DNA of 64,000 nt from Macrosoma leucophasiata. Its lineage: Eukaryota; Arthropoda; Insecta; Lepidoptera; Hedylidae. Positions within the stretch are counted from its first letter, which is position 1, and the number at the start of each line of letters is the position of its first letter. This document shows, piece by piece, positions 52,910 to 63,724 of this stretch. The notes under the pieces are model-generated. The model was given only the letters and a program-made list of their open reading frames with translations, had not been told where the DNA came from and did no database searches. The stretch lies in contig JAWQUS010000009.1 of NCBI GenBank assembly GCA_036365455.1, positions 1,270,001-1,334,000 of the forward strand, read 5' to 3'. Made by a program: the position numbers and the translations under genes.

Positions 52910-53190
52910 TCAGACAGACTGGATGACATGGCGACAGGTAGCAGGTGAAACAATGGATCATGTGAGATAGGAATAGTGGTACCTATATGTCGAAAGGGAA
53001 TATACACAACCAGCCTTTAGATCCGCTGTAACATATTATGGAGTATGGTTCCGAAGCATGGACCACAAACAAACAGCATCTATATAACACTACACCCTCA
53101 AGATGCGCATGCTACATCAGTAGACGTCACCTTGCTAGACAATAAAAAGACGAGGAAGTCTGGTAGCACACATAAAAGATAAACTGCTAT
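52910..53190 (+). pseudogene. RTE-type LINE, heavily decayed RT region
   Basis: Short stretches in different frames read IGIVVPICRKG (an RT motif typical of RTE polyproteins, G.V.PI.KKG) near 52975 and MEYGSEAWTTNKQHL (the LYGSE.W.....+ block after RT) near 53040. Many stops and deletions lie between. Recognisable only as a relic. Confidence 0.5.
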
Positions 53191-53550
53191 AAAAGCGCTT
53201 GCGTACGAGCATTTACGCCCCGCAACGCCCTAAGCCGAGGCACGGACCCGCATGGGTCACCCTTAGGCAGTTGCGCTAACTTTTTTGCTAGGCTGGAGCG
53301 CCTTCTGCGCTCGCCGATTGCCCGGTGAAGTAGACTAGTGCCGTCTCGAGACAGGCCGCCTACAAAAAGCCCGACCTAAAAAAATAAAATATATATAAAT
53401 TAAATTAAAAAAAAAAAAAAAAAAGCATTTACGCTGAAGGCCCGATGACGATTATTCGCTTTAAATATCCCCATGACAACACCAAATTATGGAAGATCCG
53501 TAATAACCAGGCTGATGACGGTTCAGTGTGATCGAAAGACCTCAAGGTTC

Positions 53551-54113
53551 TACTGGTGGTAGTAGGTAGTAGTTCCAGTGGAGGTGCTCGAGGGCGTAAG
53601 CACTACCGCAGTACCTAATTATTTATCTGTATGTATGTATCTTCACGCCAGGTCCCTAACGGGGTAGGCAGAGAGTGTAGAGCGCCAGACATCCCGGTTC
53701 TGACAAACCTCTCGTGCCTCGTCTACCTTCATCATTCTCTTCATACATGCACGCCGATTCCTAAGACTTTTGACCCCACCATCAGACAGAACTCGACCTA
53801 TTTGGTCATGGTAGGTCAGCCTTGGTCTTCCTGGGCCTCTGCAACCATCCACATTCGCATTGTATATCTGTTTAGTCATTCGCTCGTTCGACATTCTTTC
53901 TATATGCCCGAACCATCGGAGCATGCCTTTTTTCATTTTTGCACCGATACTATCATTCACACAAAGTCTCTTTCTTACATCTCTCAGGTGTGGCCACGCA
54001 TCTGCATCTTGACCTCTGGTCTTTCTATGGGTATCTATAGGCTGCAGTCATCACTTGACATCGATGTGAACTGCATTACAAGCGTGTTTGCCACCTCCGT
54101 TACATAAAAAAAA
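53551..54113 (+). mobile_element. family A element interrupted by an RTE fragment
   Basis: 5' part 53551-53630 and 3' part 53978-54113 of one old plus-strand copy, separated by the minus-strand RTE end. Confidence 0.75.
53631..53977 (-). pseudogene. RTE-type LINE, C-terminal end
   Basis: Minus-strand frame 53960-53643 of 105 residues: IGAKMKKGMLRWFGHIERMS, NERMTKQIYNANVDGCRG, GRPRLTYHDQIGRVLSDGGV, SLRNRRACMKRMMKVDEARE and WRSTLSAYPVRDLA. The 3' end runs to TACATACATA-type tail (GGCGTGAAGATACATAC). This is the best-preserved copy of the family also seen at 3.45, 7.6, 15.6 and 17.85 kb. It is 5' truncated just before the LRWFGH block, so RT and endonuclease are lost. Inserted in a family A copy. 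Confidence 0.85.
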
Positions 54114-54170
54114 GTTGACGCCAGCCTCGCACCAAATAGTAGAGAACAGGGAAAGCCAACCCAAAGTTTT

Positions 54171-54703
54171 TACTGGTGGTAGAGCTCCAGTGACGGAGCT
54201 CGCGGGCGTAGTCACCACCGCATTACCTAATTAGACGATTTAGACGACCCGGTTGGTCCAGCGGTGTGAGTTGACCGTTAGATTCGAAGGGTAGCGGGTT
54301 CGATCCCCTCACCGGGACAAATATTTGTATGGCCTACAGATATTTGTTTCGGGTCTGGGTGTTTGTGTATGTGTTGTTTGTATATAACGGCATCCACGAC
54401 ACAGGTTTATACCTACTGTGGGGCTGTGAGTGTAAGCGTATTATATGTATAATAATGTATATGTATATAATATACTTGCCGCTAAATGGTAGTGTTCAAC
54501 ACTATCGTGTTCCGGTCAGGTGGTAATGTACGGTCCTGTAATTTCCGGCACAGAGGCATAAGACCTTAGGCCTCAGGAGTAGTAACGCATCTGCATTTTG
54601 ACCTTGGTCTTTGTGTGGGTGTCTATAGGCTGCAGTCATCACTTGACATCAATGTGAACTGCATGCTTGTTTACCACTTCCAATAAATAAAAAAAAAAAA
54701 AAT
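54171..54703 (+). mobile_element. family A element interrupted by SINE D
   Basis: 54171-54236 and 54466-54703 (A-tail of ~15) form one copy close to the consensus. Confidence 0.82.
54237..54465 (+). mobile_element. family D tRNA-derived SINE, full length
   Basis: GACCCGGTTGGTCCAGCGGT (A-box), GGGTTCGATCCCCTCACCGG (B-box), TGGCCTACAGATATTTGTTT and GGGGCTGTGAGTGTAAGCGT, then an AT-rich tail (TATGTATAATAATG). Young enough for the head to stay tRNA-like. Confidence 0.85.
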
Positions 54704-55220
54704 GTAAATAGGAATAGACTAGCAAGTATTTTCTACCTTAAATAGTGTAATGTGATATAAACACAGCATGAACACAGTGTAGTACACTTGATTATACGAT
54801 GGGAAACTACGCTCAATCATGTTAGGAAAACAAAAATATTTGCAAATAAATAAATTATTATGCATTGATTCGAATATAACAACCGTGTTTCTTTCAAGGG
54901 TTTCCGATTAAATATATTTTCTGTCTTTCTAGAATCAATGTTCAATATTGATTTTGGCTGTGCCATACCAATATAAACCTACTTCCCTAAAGGTATATTA
55001 AAATAATATAAGTGTTCGGTGCCGCCATTAGGGCGTTTCGCGGGGACTTACCGTTTGATGGATGCTCGCCATTATCCTGACGACAGTTTGAGCGCCAGTC
55101 TATGCCCAGAATGGCCCCGATTTACTGTATAGCTTGTTGTTCAAGTAAAACTGCGACGAGTGTTGCTCTTTAAAATACTTTCCAATATTCTTTCTGGAAA
55201 TGAGAGAACAGGAATTATTA
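54704..55220. other. AT-rich intergenic DNA
   Basis: Nothing recognised. Confidence 0.35.
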
Positions 55221-55223
55221 TAC

Positions 55224-55533
55224 AAACGTAACTTCACGCCTGTAATCCCCGAAGGGGTAGGCAGAGGTAAATGCATGCATTCAAGCATACATGCAAACAC
55301 CCACGATTCGCCGGTTACATTTCTGGCCCATGTAACAGGTGGGGAGCCTGTGGCCTTCCCCGGGCACACTACCAAACTCCGAGGAACTGGGAAACTTCCA
55401 GAAAATGGAATAAATCCCAATAGAACCAGAGACAAAGGATTTTAAACCGTTATCTCTAATAGCCCCCGACCCAGGAATCGAATACAGGACCTCCAGCGTA
55501 GTAGTGGCCTGCTACCACTAGGCTACTGAGGCA
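55224..55533 (-). mobile_element. family C tRNA-derived SINE, full length
   Basis: Head CTGCCTCAGTAGCCTAGTGG. The B-box is diverged (TATTCGATTCCTGG). The tail TACCCCTTCGGGGATTACAG and GCGTGAAG is intact. Confidence 0.85.
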
Positions 55534-55571
55534 GAATTATAATACAAAAAGTATATTAACTGCCTACCTGG

Positions 55572-55712
55572 TTTAGGTAGTTGGCAGCAGGCCACTACTG
55601 CGTTAGCGTCCTAAGTTTTATAACCGGGTCTAGGAACAGGTAAGGGCTATTAGACTTTTCCCATTTTTCGAAAGTTTCACAGTGCCATCCTTGGAGTTTG
55701 GTAATGTAATCA
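55572..55712 (+). mobile_element. family C SINE-like fragment
   Basis: TAGTTGGCAGCAGGCCACTA head remnant, TTTTCCCATTTTTCGAAAGT, TTGGAGTTTGGTAATGTAAT. Confidence 0.55.
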
Positions 55713-55989
55713 GAGATATCCTAAACATTCGTACGCTCGCCTTCAACTAAGAGATTTTTTGGTGGTAGAGCTCCAGTGATGGAGCACGCGGGCGTAGGCA
55801 CCACCGCATTACCTAATATATAATATGTTTACTATATTTTAACACTATCGGTTTATATACGTAATATAAGTATATTATGTAAAAAATATTAATTGTAAAC
55901 ATTTATTTTTATGTATGGTATAATAAGAATATATGTATAATTATCGTAAATACGCTATATTATTTTTCCTGATAAAATATATTGTTAAC

Positions 55990-56262
55990 CATTATTCATT
56001 TAATTTGTTTGATCTACTTGACATCCGTGAAACACCAGGGTCCCAGATGAAAATCAGCGTCAAGTCGATTGATGTTTTCGACTTGACATGAAGCTGCCCA
56101 TTTGGACCAGCCGTGAGACTTAATCTCTTTTTTTTCTTTTTTATTTGTTATGGTTTTTGCTTTTTGATTAATTGTACCTGTGTAGCAATCGTCTGGCAAT
56201 TTGTATCGTCATGTCTCTGTGCTGTCCAAATAAATGTTTTCTTTTCTTTTTCTTTTCTTTAA
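55990..56262 (+). repeat. LINE 3' UTR and (CTTTT)n tail
   Basis: CTGTGCTGTCCAAATAAATG then TTTTCTTTTCTTTTTCTTTT. The coding part is not recognised. The tail resembles the one at 18.06 kb. Confidence 0.5.
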
Positions 56263-57700
56263 TATACTTACATTGGTACCTCTTCCCTTGTACGGGATTG
56301 GCTCTCATCATATCTTCGTGGCCGTCAGCAAGCTGTTCATGTCGAGCGTGAGTTGTCCGATTGGAGTGAGCTGACAGCTGGTGTGCCACAAGGCGGAATC
56401 CTTTCTCCTTTATTATTCTCTTTATTTATTAATTTACTCACATTCCACTTCTCTTGTTCTTATCATTTGTATGCGGACGATCTCCAACTTTATGTTCATG
56501 CAGACTTTAACAATCTTAATAATGCTATTTCCGTTTTAAATAAAAATCTTGAAACATTATCTAATCTGTCGCGTAATTTCGGCATTCTTGTGAACCCTGT
56601 TAAATGTCAGTCCATTATTATAGGCAGTATGTTCAATTCTAAGCATGTCAATTTTTCAGAATTATCACCTATAGTTTTAAACAATATGATTATTCCATTC
56701 TCACAAAACGTTAAGGACTTAGGTGTGCATATCGACTCCTCTTTGACTTGGAATACGCATATAACAAACATTTGTAGAAGCACCACTGCCACATTGCGCT
56801 CTCTCTATAGGCTCAAGAACTTTTTACCTTCTCAGACAAAGACCCTTCTTGTCCAATCTCTTATCTTTCCACTCATCGATTATGCTGATGTTTGTTACAC
56901 TGATATCTCTCAAGAACAATTAAACAAATTGGATCGCATTTTCAACAACTGCATTCGTTTCATATATGGTCTTCGAAAGTATGACCATATTTCTCACTTT
57001 CGTTCCAAGCTTAAATGGCTCTCCATTCGTCAGAGACGATCCGTTCGGATTCTCTGCCAACTTTTTGCAATCATTAACGATCCATGTTCTCCCGATTATC
57101 TTAGGCATAAATTTAAATTTCTGGGTGATTCTCACAATCTGAACCTTCGCTCACTTGAAAACCTTACTCTTGATATCCCGCTTCACCGCACTGGTTTTAT
57201 GTCCAACTCCTTTGCTGTTACAGCTATAAAACTCTGGAATAGGCTGCCCGTGGATATAAGAAGAGCTCGGAGTAAAATTTCGTTTAAATCTAAGGTTCGC
57301 CATCATTTTCTAAAATCTGCTTTGTAATTCATGGTCATCATATAATTTTAACACCAATTTGTATACATGTACATATACGATATATTTATATATATAATTT
57401 ATATTTTAGTATATCGATTTAGTTCTATGTATTTTAAGTAATATTAAGAAGTAATAATATATTATATATACCTACTATATATATACTTACCTTACGTATT
57501 TATGTTTCTCATATTTGCCTGTGCTAAATTTATCCATCTTTCCCGTTCTAAGTTGTTTCGAGTTATTTAATATCCTTGCACCTTTTCGTTGACTTTCTGT
57601 TCTACCTCTGGTTGACTGGGAGATAATGCCTAGGGGCATTAAGTCCGCCATATGTACTTCTCATGTGCATTAAAGTATAAATAAATAAATAAATAAAATA
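56263..57700 (+). mobile_element. 5'-truncated CR1/Jockey-group LINE with (AAAT)n tail
   Basis: Coding to 57327, 3' UTR, then CATTAAAGTATAAATAAATA and AATAAATAAAATA at the end. Inserted in a family A copy, so it is younger than that copy. Confidence 0.8.
56281..57327 (+). pseudogene. CR1/Jockey-group LINE reverse transcriptase, 5'-truncated but open
   Basis: Open from ~56281 to TGA/TAA at 57327, ~348 codons. Begins SSLVRDWLSSYLRGRQQAV, then LTAGVPQGGILSPLLFSLFI, then the palm motif HLYADDLQLYVHA with both catalytic aspartates, FGILVNPVKCQSIIIG, LGVHIDSSLTWNTHI, LIFPLIDYADVCYTDI, IRFIYGLRKYDHISHF, RQRRSVRILCQLFAI, and ends WNRLPVDIRRARSKISF. No frameshift or internal stop in this part. Fingers region and endonuclease are missing, so it cannot retrotranspose on its own. 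TTG at 56353 is only the first alternative start, and the frame continues upstream of it. Closest relative in the window is at 10.8-11.5 kb. Confidence 0.88.
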
Positions 57701-57923
57701 CTAGCCGCTAAATGATAGTGTTCAGCACTATCGCGTTCCGGTCAGGTGGTAATGTACGGCCCTGTAATTTCCGGCCAGAGGCATTACACCTTCGGCCTCA
57801 GAAGTGGTAACGCATCTGCATTTTGACCCTGGTCTTTGTGTGGGTGTCTATAGGCTGCAGTCATCACTTAACATCAATGTGAACTGCATGCTTGTTTGCC
57901 ACTTCAATTTCATAAAAAAAAGA

Positions 57924-58470
57924 TAAAACCTAACGGACGAATCCAAGGTGTTTGCGTGGATGCTTCAAAGCATGTATTTACGTTTGCTTACCGAACTTAC
58001 AAAATATAAGGAATGAAATTAACGGTAACTTCACAAATTCTAGAATTATTCAAATGGTGAGAGATATCGACATGACAGTTTAATATCGGCGAGTTATCTC
58101 CGCTGCACTTCGAATACCAACTTTCCAATATCGGAATTGCGAGCGAACTATTACCAACAGATATTGTACAATGAATTTCTCCCGCTTTTTATCTAAGATC
58201 TACGTAGTTTAGTGTGACAATTCGGTAAGTTTCTTCTTCGAACTAGCTCAGTGGCTTATTGGGCCACTACTTGATTACTGAGTCAGAGAGTGTATTGATA
58301 ATTTCTTAGAAAATCTACATTAATTCTTAGTAGAACCGCCGGCGTTTTAAAATGTTTCAGTTTGTATGGCCACGCAATAACTATCAAAAAGAGACATAGT
58401 AAATTCAAATCATTTATTTCAAATTGGTCTACAAGGACACTTTTGTATTGCCGGGTTACAAGCTACCTGA
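57924..58470. other. mostly unassigned
   Basis: A string AAATCATTTATTTCAAATTG with GTCTACAAG near 58405 also occurs near 37.54 kb (a LINE-like 3' UTR string). Otherwise nothing recognised. Confidence 0.35.
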
Positions 58471-58473
58471 CTT

Positions 58474-58566
58474 CTTGTCTTTGTGTGGGTGTCTATAGGC
58501 TGCAGGCATCACTTAACATCAATGCGAACTACATGCTTGTATGGCACCCACAACACATAAAATAAA
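58474..58566 (+). mobile_element. family A element, 3' end only
   Basis: TTGTCTTTGTGTGGGTGTCT to ATAAAATAAAA. Confidence 0.7.
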
Positions 58567-59122
58567 AACCGGTCAAGAGCATGTCGGGCCACGCGCAGTG
58601 TAGGGTTCCGTAGTTACCGAGTAAAAGATGAAATAAAAAAAAATAATATATATTTTGTAAGGACTTGTTCGAAATTTTCGAGTAAAGTACATTTGATCGA
58701 CTATTACTCGCAAACTTGCAAGGCCAACTTAAGTGTGATAAGTTTCCTTTTAATTTAGTTATATATAGATACTATTGCCGTAACGTTTGAATTTCTAACA
58801 ACAACCGTTTAGTCTGTAGGAGGGGGACACTTGAGTCTAACGAAAATTTGCACTTTAAAGCTTAATAAGTCACGAACAGTTAACTAAATCGAAAAGTGAT
58901 GTTGGAACACCCATACTATTTTTTAAAAACCTATCCAACGATACTAAGCACTATATGGAAATCGAAAATAAAAAAATATATCTGCGAGTTACATGTAGGC
59001 GAGGTTACCCTAAATATATATTTTTTCATGTTTTTATTCTACCACTTTGTCGGCGTAATTAAGATGTATACTTGTGCTAAATTTCAAGTCTCTAGTACTT
59101 ATAGTTTTTGCGCTAAACCGTG

Positions 59123-59166
<44 letters not shown>

Positions 59167-59222
59167 AACAGACGGACATGGCGAAACTATAAGGGTTCCT
59201 TGTTTACTACGGAACCCTAAAA
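58567..59222 (+). repeat. family F repeat, complete
   Basis: ACCGGTCAAGAGCATGTCGG, GTAGGGTTCCGTAGTTACCG at the left and TTTACTACGGAACCCTAAAA at the right. It contains a (GACA)n run at 59125-59170. The only uninterrupted F copy, useful as a reference for the nested one at 5-6.7 kb. Confidence 0.82.
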
Positions 59223-59655
59223 AACGGAAGACGATGACAATCGCACACACACGTGTCATCATGGGATTCTATACTTGGCAAAATTAAATCCCATCTTCTC
59301 CAATCTGTGAGAGCTTCCGAGTTTATTGCGATCTCGTTTCTATCACTGTCATGTAAACAAATTAAACAAAATGTTTGTATTGCCCCAATTTTTCATCGCA
59401 TTCTGAATTGCAATAAGATTTCACGGTACGAGAATGTTTTATTTTATCAACTTTATAACAAGGAACAGTCTTCCTCTTACCATTTGAATAATTCTAGAAT
59501 TTGTTAAGTTATGGTTAATTTTGTTATACTCTGTAGGTATCCAACAAATGGCCCGACAGTGTGATATCTATTGTATACATTGTACATAGAGTTCATTTAA
59601 ATTAGCGCATCACCTCTTGCAGGCAGACCTCTCTAGATCAATGCAACATTTTTTT
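59223..59655. other. unassigned; short A-rich frames
   Basis: Open frame 59253-59507 has no recognisable similarity. No repeat identified. Confidence 0.35.
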
Positions 59656-59656
59656 C

Positions 59657-59885
59657 ACTGGTGGCAGATCTCCAGTGACGGAGCTCGCGGGCATAGGCAC
59701 CACCGTATTACCTTATATACTTGTCGCTAAATAGTTGCCGGTAGTGTTCAGCACTATCGTGTTCCGGTCAGGTGGTAATGTATGGCCCTGTAATTTCCGG
59801 CACAGAGGCATAACACCTTAGGCCTCAAGAGTGGTAACGCATCGGCATTTTGACCTATTATCACTTTCAATACATAAAAAAAAAA
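59657..59885 (+). mobile_element. family A element with a 3' internal deletion
   Basis: CACTGGTGGCAGATCTCCAG to CATCGGCATTTTGACC, then directly CACTTTCAATACATAAAA. The GGCTGCAG region is lost. Confidence 0.8.
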
Positions 59886-60079
59886 CATAATAGCGCGAAG
59901 AATTGAACCGTACCATTTAGCAACAGACCTGGTCAATAGTCTACATACGTCTGAATTTCAACACAAATAAAATGAAGATGTTTTTGAGAAAGAACCCATA
60001 GCACTTTTGTGGCAACGTGATTTCATGACAATTGTCCAATATCGACAGAAAAAACATGAGAAACAATGGACAAACTGTA

Positions 60080-60475
60080 TAAAAGCCGGCCAAGTGCGAG
60101 TCGGACTCCGTACCAGTCCAGTTTCCGTACCATATAAAAGAAATTAATATCGAGCAAAAGTTCCAAAAAAAAAAACACGTTTTTTGTATGGGAAAACATA
60201 CAAACAAACCCATAGATTTATTATAATACTAAGTAGTATAATAAATCTATGTTATACCTACTACTTAGTATTATAAATCTATATTAGGACCCTTAATATT
60301 TTATTTTTTTTATTTTTATTATTTGTTGTTATAGCGGCAACGGAAATACATAATTTGTGAACATTTCAGCTTTCTAGTTATCACGCTTTATGAGATACAG
60401 CCTGGTGAGAGACAGACAGACAGCGGAAACTTGGTAATAGGATTCCGTTTTTACCTTATAAGTACGGAATCCTAA
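60080..60475 (+). repeat. family F-like repeat, second subfamily
   Basis: AAGCCGGCCAAGTGCGAGTC, GTTGTTATAGCGGCAACGGA, ATGAGATACAGCCTGGTGAG, and the end AAGTACGGAATCCTAAAAAT. A 60213-60280 imperfect inverted repeat (AATACTAAGTAGTA / TACTACTTAGTATT) has been added inside. Confidence 0.7.
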
Positions 60476-60639
60476 AAATTATGGTTTGTAGACAAAGTGC
60501 TTCCAAGAAGAGATTTTTTTATAATTGCTTTCCACTTGCAACCAATTATGTCTAAACAAACATTTTTTTTCATTGTTTGTTCCAATAATGATGTTTACAC
60601 TTTCACTTGTTTATTGTTAGAACATTTTCTGCGCAGTTT

Positions 60640-60856
60640 CTTCGAGCTGATTGATTCTTTTAGAAAACACGTCTTTCAGGGTTTTTCAGAACCGAATGTT
60701 TGGAGGTGGGCGATGGTATCTGCGACACAGTTTCCAACTTTTTCAGATATTTGTGGAGGAACGGATGGAAGTGTTCCTCCGACGAAAAGGGAGGATCCTC
60801 CGACCAGGCGAGGTGATAGCGCCTGGCGGGCCGCGGCCCAACGGTTGACGTTGGGT
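60640..60856 (+). repeat. GC-rich dispersed repeat shared with 32.3-32.46 kb
   Basis: GAGGATCCTCCGACCAGGCG, AGGTGATAGCGCCTGGCGGG and AACGGTTGACGTTGGG. A 144-codon frame crosses it without recognisable similarity. Confidence 0.6.
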
Positions 60857-61645
60857 ATGATACTTATGAAAAACATATCACATTATCAAGTAAATTTACT
60901 TGTTCCTGTAATAAGACTGAACATTTTGTAAATAAACTTACACGTGTCTGTAATGTCTCGATACCTTAGTAACAACAACTAAGAAATACTTAGAAAAATG
61001 AACAAAAAAAATGTAAAGGTTATCTATAATAATCTCTCCACGGGTCCTTACATCGCTGGCAACAAATATCGAGGGTTGTCGAGAGCTCTTGATAACTTTT
61101 TTTAAAAAAGCTCGGACACCATCTCCCCTGATGGAAAGTGAAGAAATGGCCGAAGGCGAAACCCGTTGATCTGGAAGGTCTTTAGACTTTCACTAGTGGT
61201 AGAGTTTCAGTGTAGGAGCTCGAGGGCGTAGACACCATCGCATTACCTTTTTTATCTGCCCTACAAATCACCTACTACGACACCAAAATAGACTAATGCT
61301 CCCTACCTCCCGTCTAGCCAGCCATTCGTCAAGTCCTTTTGTTATGAGCATAAAAATATATAATAAACTAGCGGCCCGCCCCGGCTTCGCCCGCGCTGCT
61401 CTGCTCCTATTACTCATAGCGTAATGTAAGCTATCCTATCTCTCAAGTTGGATCGAACTGCACATGGTGTGCGAATTTTATTATAATCGTTGAAATAAAA
61501 CTATTTTTACGGATTTATCTCGCGTATATTAAACTAAAATGATTTTTAAAATCAACCCGACGTTTCGGTCGCTTTTCAGCTTCCGTGGTCCCGGGCAGAC
61601 TGAGGTGACATTTGTCTGACAGAAGTTTGAAAAAATTATATGTAG

Positions 61646-61975
61646 CTACCTCCATCGATTTCGTAAACGCCTTGCGTAGCGTTCAGGATTAACACAATAA
61701 TTACTTATGGTATCTTGAGGTCTTGCAGACTGCTGCGGCTGGGATTTAATCTTGCTAAGTATGGGATCCCATGATGTTGATAATCGCCATCCATCTTCTC
61801 TATTGAAATTTGGGTGTTTTTTAATTTCAATAGCCTCGCGTACCATTCGTGGAATGGGTTTGTGTTCTCTAGCGAGTATTTGAATTTTATCAAACCGGAT
61901 GTAATGGTTCGGCTTATCCGCTATGTGTTCACAGACTGCAGACCTCCCAGTCTGTGAACATCCCATACTTAGCAA
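61646..61975 (-). pseudogene. Penelope-like GIY-YIG endonuclease region
   Basis: Minus-strand frame of 109 residues: AVCEHIADKPNHYIRFDKIQ, ILAREHKPIPRMVREAIEI, NREDGWRLSTSWDPILSKIK and YCVNPERYARRLRNRWR. The EH..... I.FD...IL.RE, R..REA.EI and N.EDGW.LS blocks match the second half of the GIY-YIG nuclease domain of Penelope-like retroelements, including the conserved Glu in REAIEI. The start of the nuclease and the whole reverse transcriptase are missing. The first ~10 residues come from the junction with the other arm. The right arm (61961-62081, plus) repeats the last ~40 codons. A longer homologous stretch is at 33.8 kb. Confidence 0.65.
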
Positions 61976-62144
61976 GATTAAATCCCAGCCGCAGCAGTCT
62001 GCAAGACCTCAAGATACCATAAGTAATTATTGTGTTAATCCTGAACGCTACGCAAGGCGTTTACGAAATCGATGGAGGTAGCTACATATAATTTTTTCAA
62101 ACTTCTGTCAGACAAATGTCACCTCAGTCTGCCCGGGACCACGG

Positions 62145-62170
62145 AAGCTGAAAAGCGACCGAAACGTCGG
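62145..62170 (+). ncRNA. hammerhead-ribozyme-like motif in a Penelope-like tail (degenerate)
   Basis: GCTGAAAAGCGACCGAAACG followed by TCGGG. The GAAAC-GTC core and the CTGA box of a hammerhead are present, but the expected CTGANGA reads CTGAAAA and stem II is not formed by GCGACC. The mirror copy is at 61559-61582 (minus), and a third, more mutated, is at ~38573. Hammerheads are known in Penelope-like elements. This one is probably inactive. Confidence 0.3.
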
Positions 62171-62344
62171 GTTGATTTTAAAAATCATTTTAGTTTAATA
62201 TACGCGAGATAAATCCGTAAAAATAGTTTTATTTCAATGAGTGTAGCTCGCGAAAACCTAAGAACATATCTTATTATAATCGGTTAAGTGGTTTAGGAGT
62301 CCATTGCGGACAAACATTGTGACACGAGATTTATATATATTAAG

Positions 62345-62618
62345 ATTACCAACACCATTAAAAACCGAAACAAACTACAACACATTCATTAAAAATATCA
62401 AACAATTACTCATCGATAAATGTTACTATGATATTCAGGATTATTTGAGCTACACCTTCAAATGATATTTTTTAATCTAAATAAATGATAATATTTAACT
62501 TTCCCGTTATTACATAAGCTTCCCCTCTTATGTTGCTATACCCTAACAGGGTGTCATTGTACAATACCACCTATGTACCCATATGACATAACGCAATAAA
62601 TAATTTGAATTTGAATTA
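62345..62618 (+). pseudogene. LINE ORF2 extreme C-terminus and (TTTGAA)n tail
   Basis: Frame reads PTPLKTETNYNTFIKNIKQL, LIDKCYYDIQDYLSYTFK then stop, the LP..L+.......FK..+K..L+...Y..++++L ending of CR1/Jockey-group ORF2. The 3' UTR follows with GGGTGTCATTGTACAATACC and ends AATAAATAATTTGAATTTGA. Only ~38 residues. Confidence 0.6.
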
Positions 62619-63301
62619 AATGGTAGCGTTCAGCACTATTCCGTTCCGGCTTAATGTATGGCACTAACTATCACAGAGACATGATAACTAAGGTCTCAGG
62701 GGTAGCAACGCATCTGCATTTTGACCACTTTTCTTTGTGTAAGTGTCTATAGGCTGCAGTTATCACTTAACATCAATGTGAGCTGCATGCTTTTTTGCTG
62801 CTGTCATCTTCCTTACATAAAAACGAAACTAAAAAACTCAGGACGATGTTTAAACAATTATTTAGGACAGCCCAGGATACCCCAAAAAGCAGGACATGTC
62901 TTGGGAAAACTGGGCAATTGGCAACCCTATATTTCAGAACTCAACTGAGCCATTGAAAGGACACGGTCTGATAAACATTAGAATACTTACAAAATAATAA
63001 GGCTCTCGTTTATTTTACATGTAATTGTAAAACTGAGGTCAAAACCAAGTGGGCACGTGTCTATACGTGAAATATTCAGTTTATTAATGTGATGATTTTA
63101 AATTAAAAGTCGAAATAACCTCACTGAATTTATTCGAATGTTCGCAACAGGTTTTTACAATCACTTAGCTAGCGTCTTAATCGTGTTACATCTCCCAATC
63201 CACTCCTGTTCCGTCTTCTTGCATATTCATCGTTCATTCATACTTCATTCACATTCATTCGTCTTGCGTTCCCTTACACCCATAGCCCGCTTATTAACTA
63301 T

Positions 63302-63555
63302 TTGAAGTGGCAAACAAGCTTGCGGTTCACATCAATGTTAAGTGATGACTGCAGCCTATAGACACCCACACAAAGACCGAGGTCAAAATGCAAATGCGTT
63401 ACCACTTCTGAGGGCTAAGGTGTTGTGCCGGAAATTACAAGGCCGTCTATTACCGGAACACGATAGTGCTGAACACTACCATTTAGCGGCAAGTATATTA
63501 GGTAATACGGTGGTGCCTACGCCCGCGAGCTTGTCACTAGAGCTCTACCACCAGT
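63302..63555 (-). mobile_element. family A element (duplication copy 2)
   Basis: Twin of 40152-40423. It lacks the T-run and the first bases of the tail, and differs by several substitutions. Confidence 0.82.
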
Positions 63556-63724
63556 AGAACTTATTCTAATACATTGCCAATTCCACATTCATATGTTTCA
63601 TATAATAAGGCTCTTGGGCAGCACTTTTACACTGTATTTTTTTTTTAAACTACCTTGAATTAATAAACACTTATAATAATCATAAACACAAAATATATTA
63701 ACTCAGTGGCGTTTAAGTTTTGAG

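Larger units (their letters stand above)
55760..57923 (+). mobile_element. family A element split by ~1.9 kb of LINE sequence
   Basis: 5' part 55760-55820 (GGTGGTAGAGCTCCAGTGAT ... CCTAATATA). 3' part 57701-57923 (AGCCGCTAAATGATAGTGTT ... CATAAAAAAAAG). Everything between was inserted. Confidence 0.82.
61490..62237. mobile_element. Penelope-like element with 277-bp inverted arms
   Basis: 61490-61766 and 61961-62237 are reverse complements of equal length (277 nt) with no indel seen, around a 194-nt spacer. Each arm carries the C-terminal code plus the 3' tail (CAGACTGAGGTGACATTTGT, then CGTTTCGGTCGCTTTTCAGC, then TACGGATTTATCTCGCGTAT on the left arm). Tail-to-tail and partial copies are known for Penelope-like elements. 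The tail has a hammerhead-like string CTGAAAA...CGAAACGTC. Confidence 0.75.
61372..62345 (+). repeat. family G-like repeat split by the Penelope-like element
   Basis: AACTAGCGGCCCGCCCCGGC to GCGAATTTTATTATAATCG at ~61489. It resumes ~62238 and again reads TTATTATAATCGGTTAAGTG to GACACGAGATTTATATATAT. A short extra segment (GTGTAGCTCGCGAAAAC) sits beside the right junction. Confidence 0.65.
61195..62822 (+). mobile_element. old family A element split by ~1.36 kb
   Basis: 61195-61257 and 62619-62822, the twin of 39087-39249 plus 39551-39668. Confidence 0.75.

Noticed and set aside
60497..60931. 144-codon plus-strand frame
   Set aside because: Crosses the boundary between a dispersed GC-rich repeat and the segmental duplication, with no similarity and no splice or start context.
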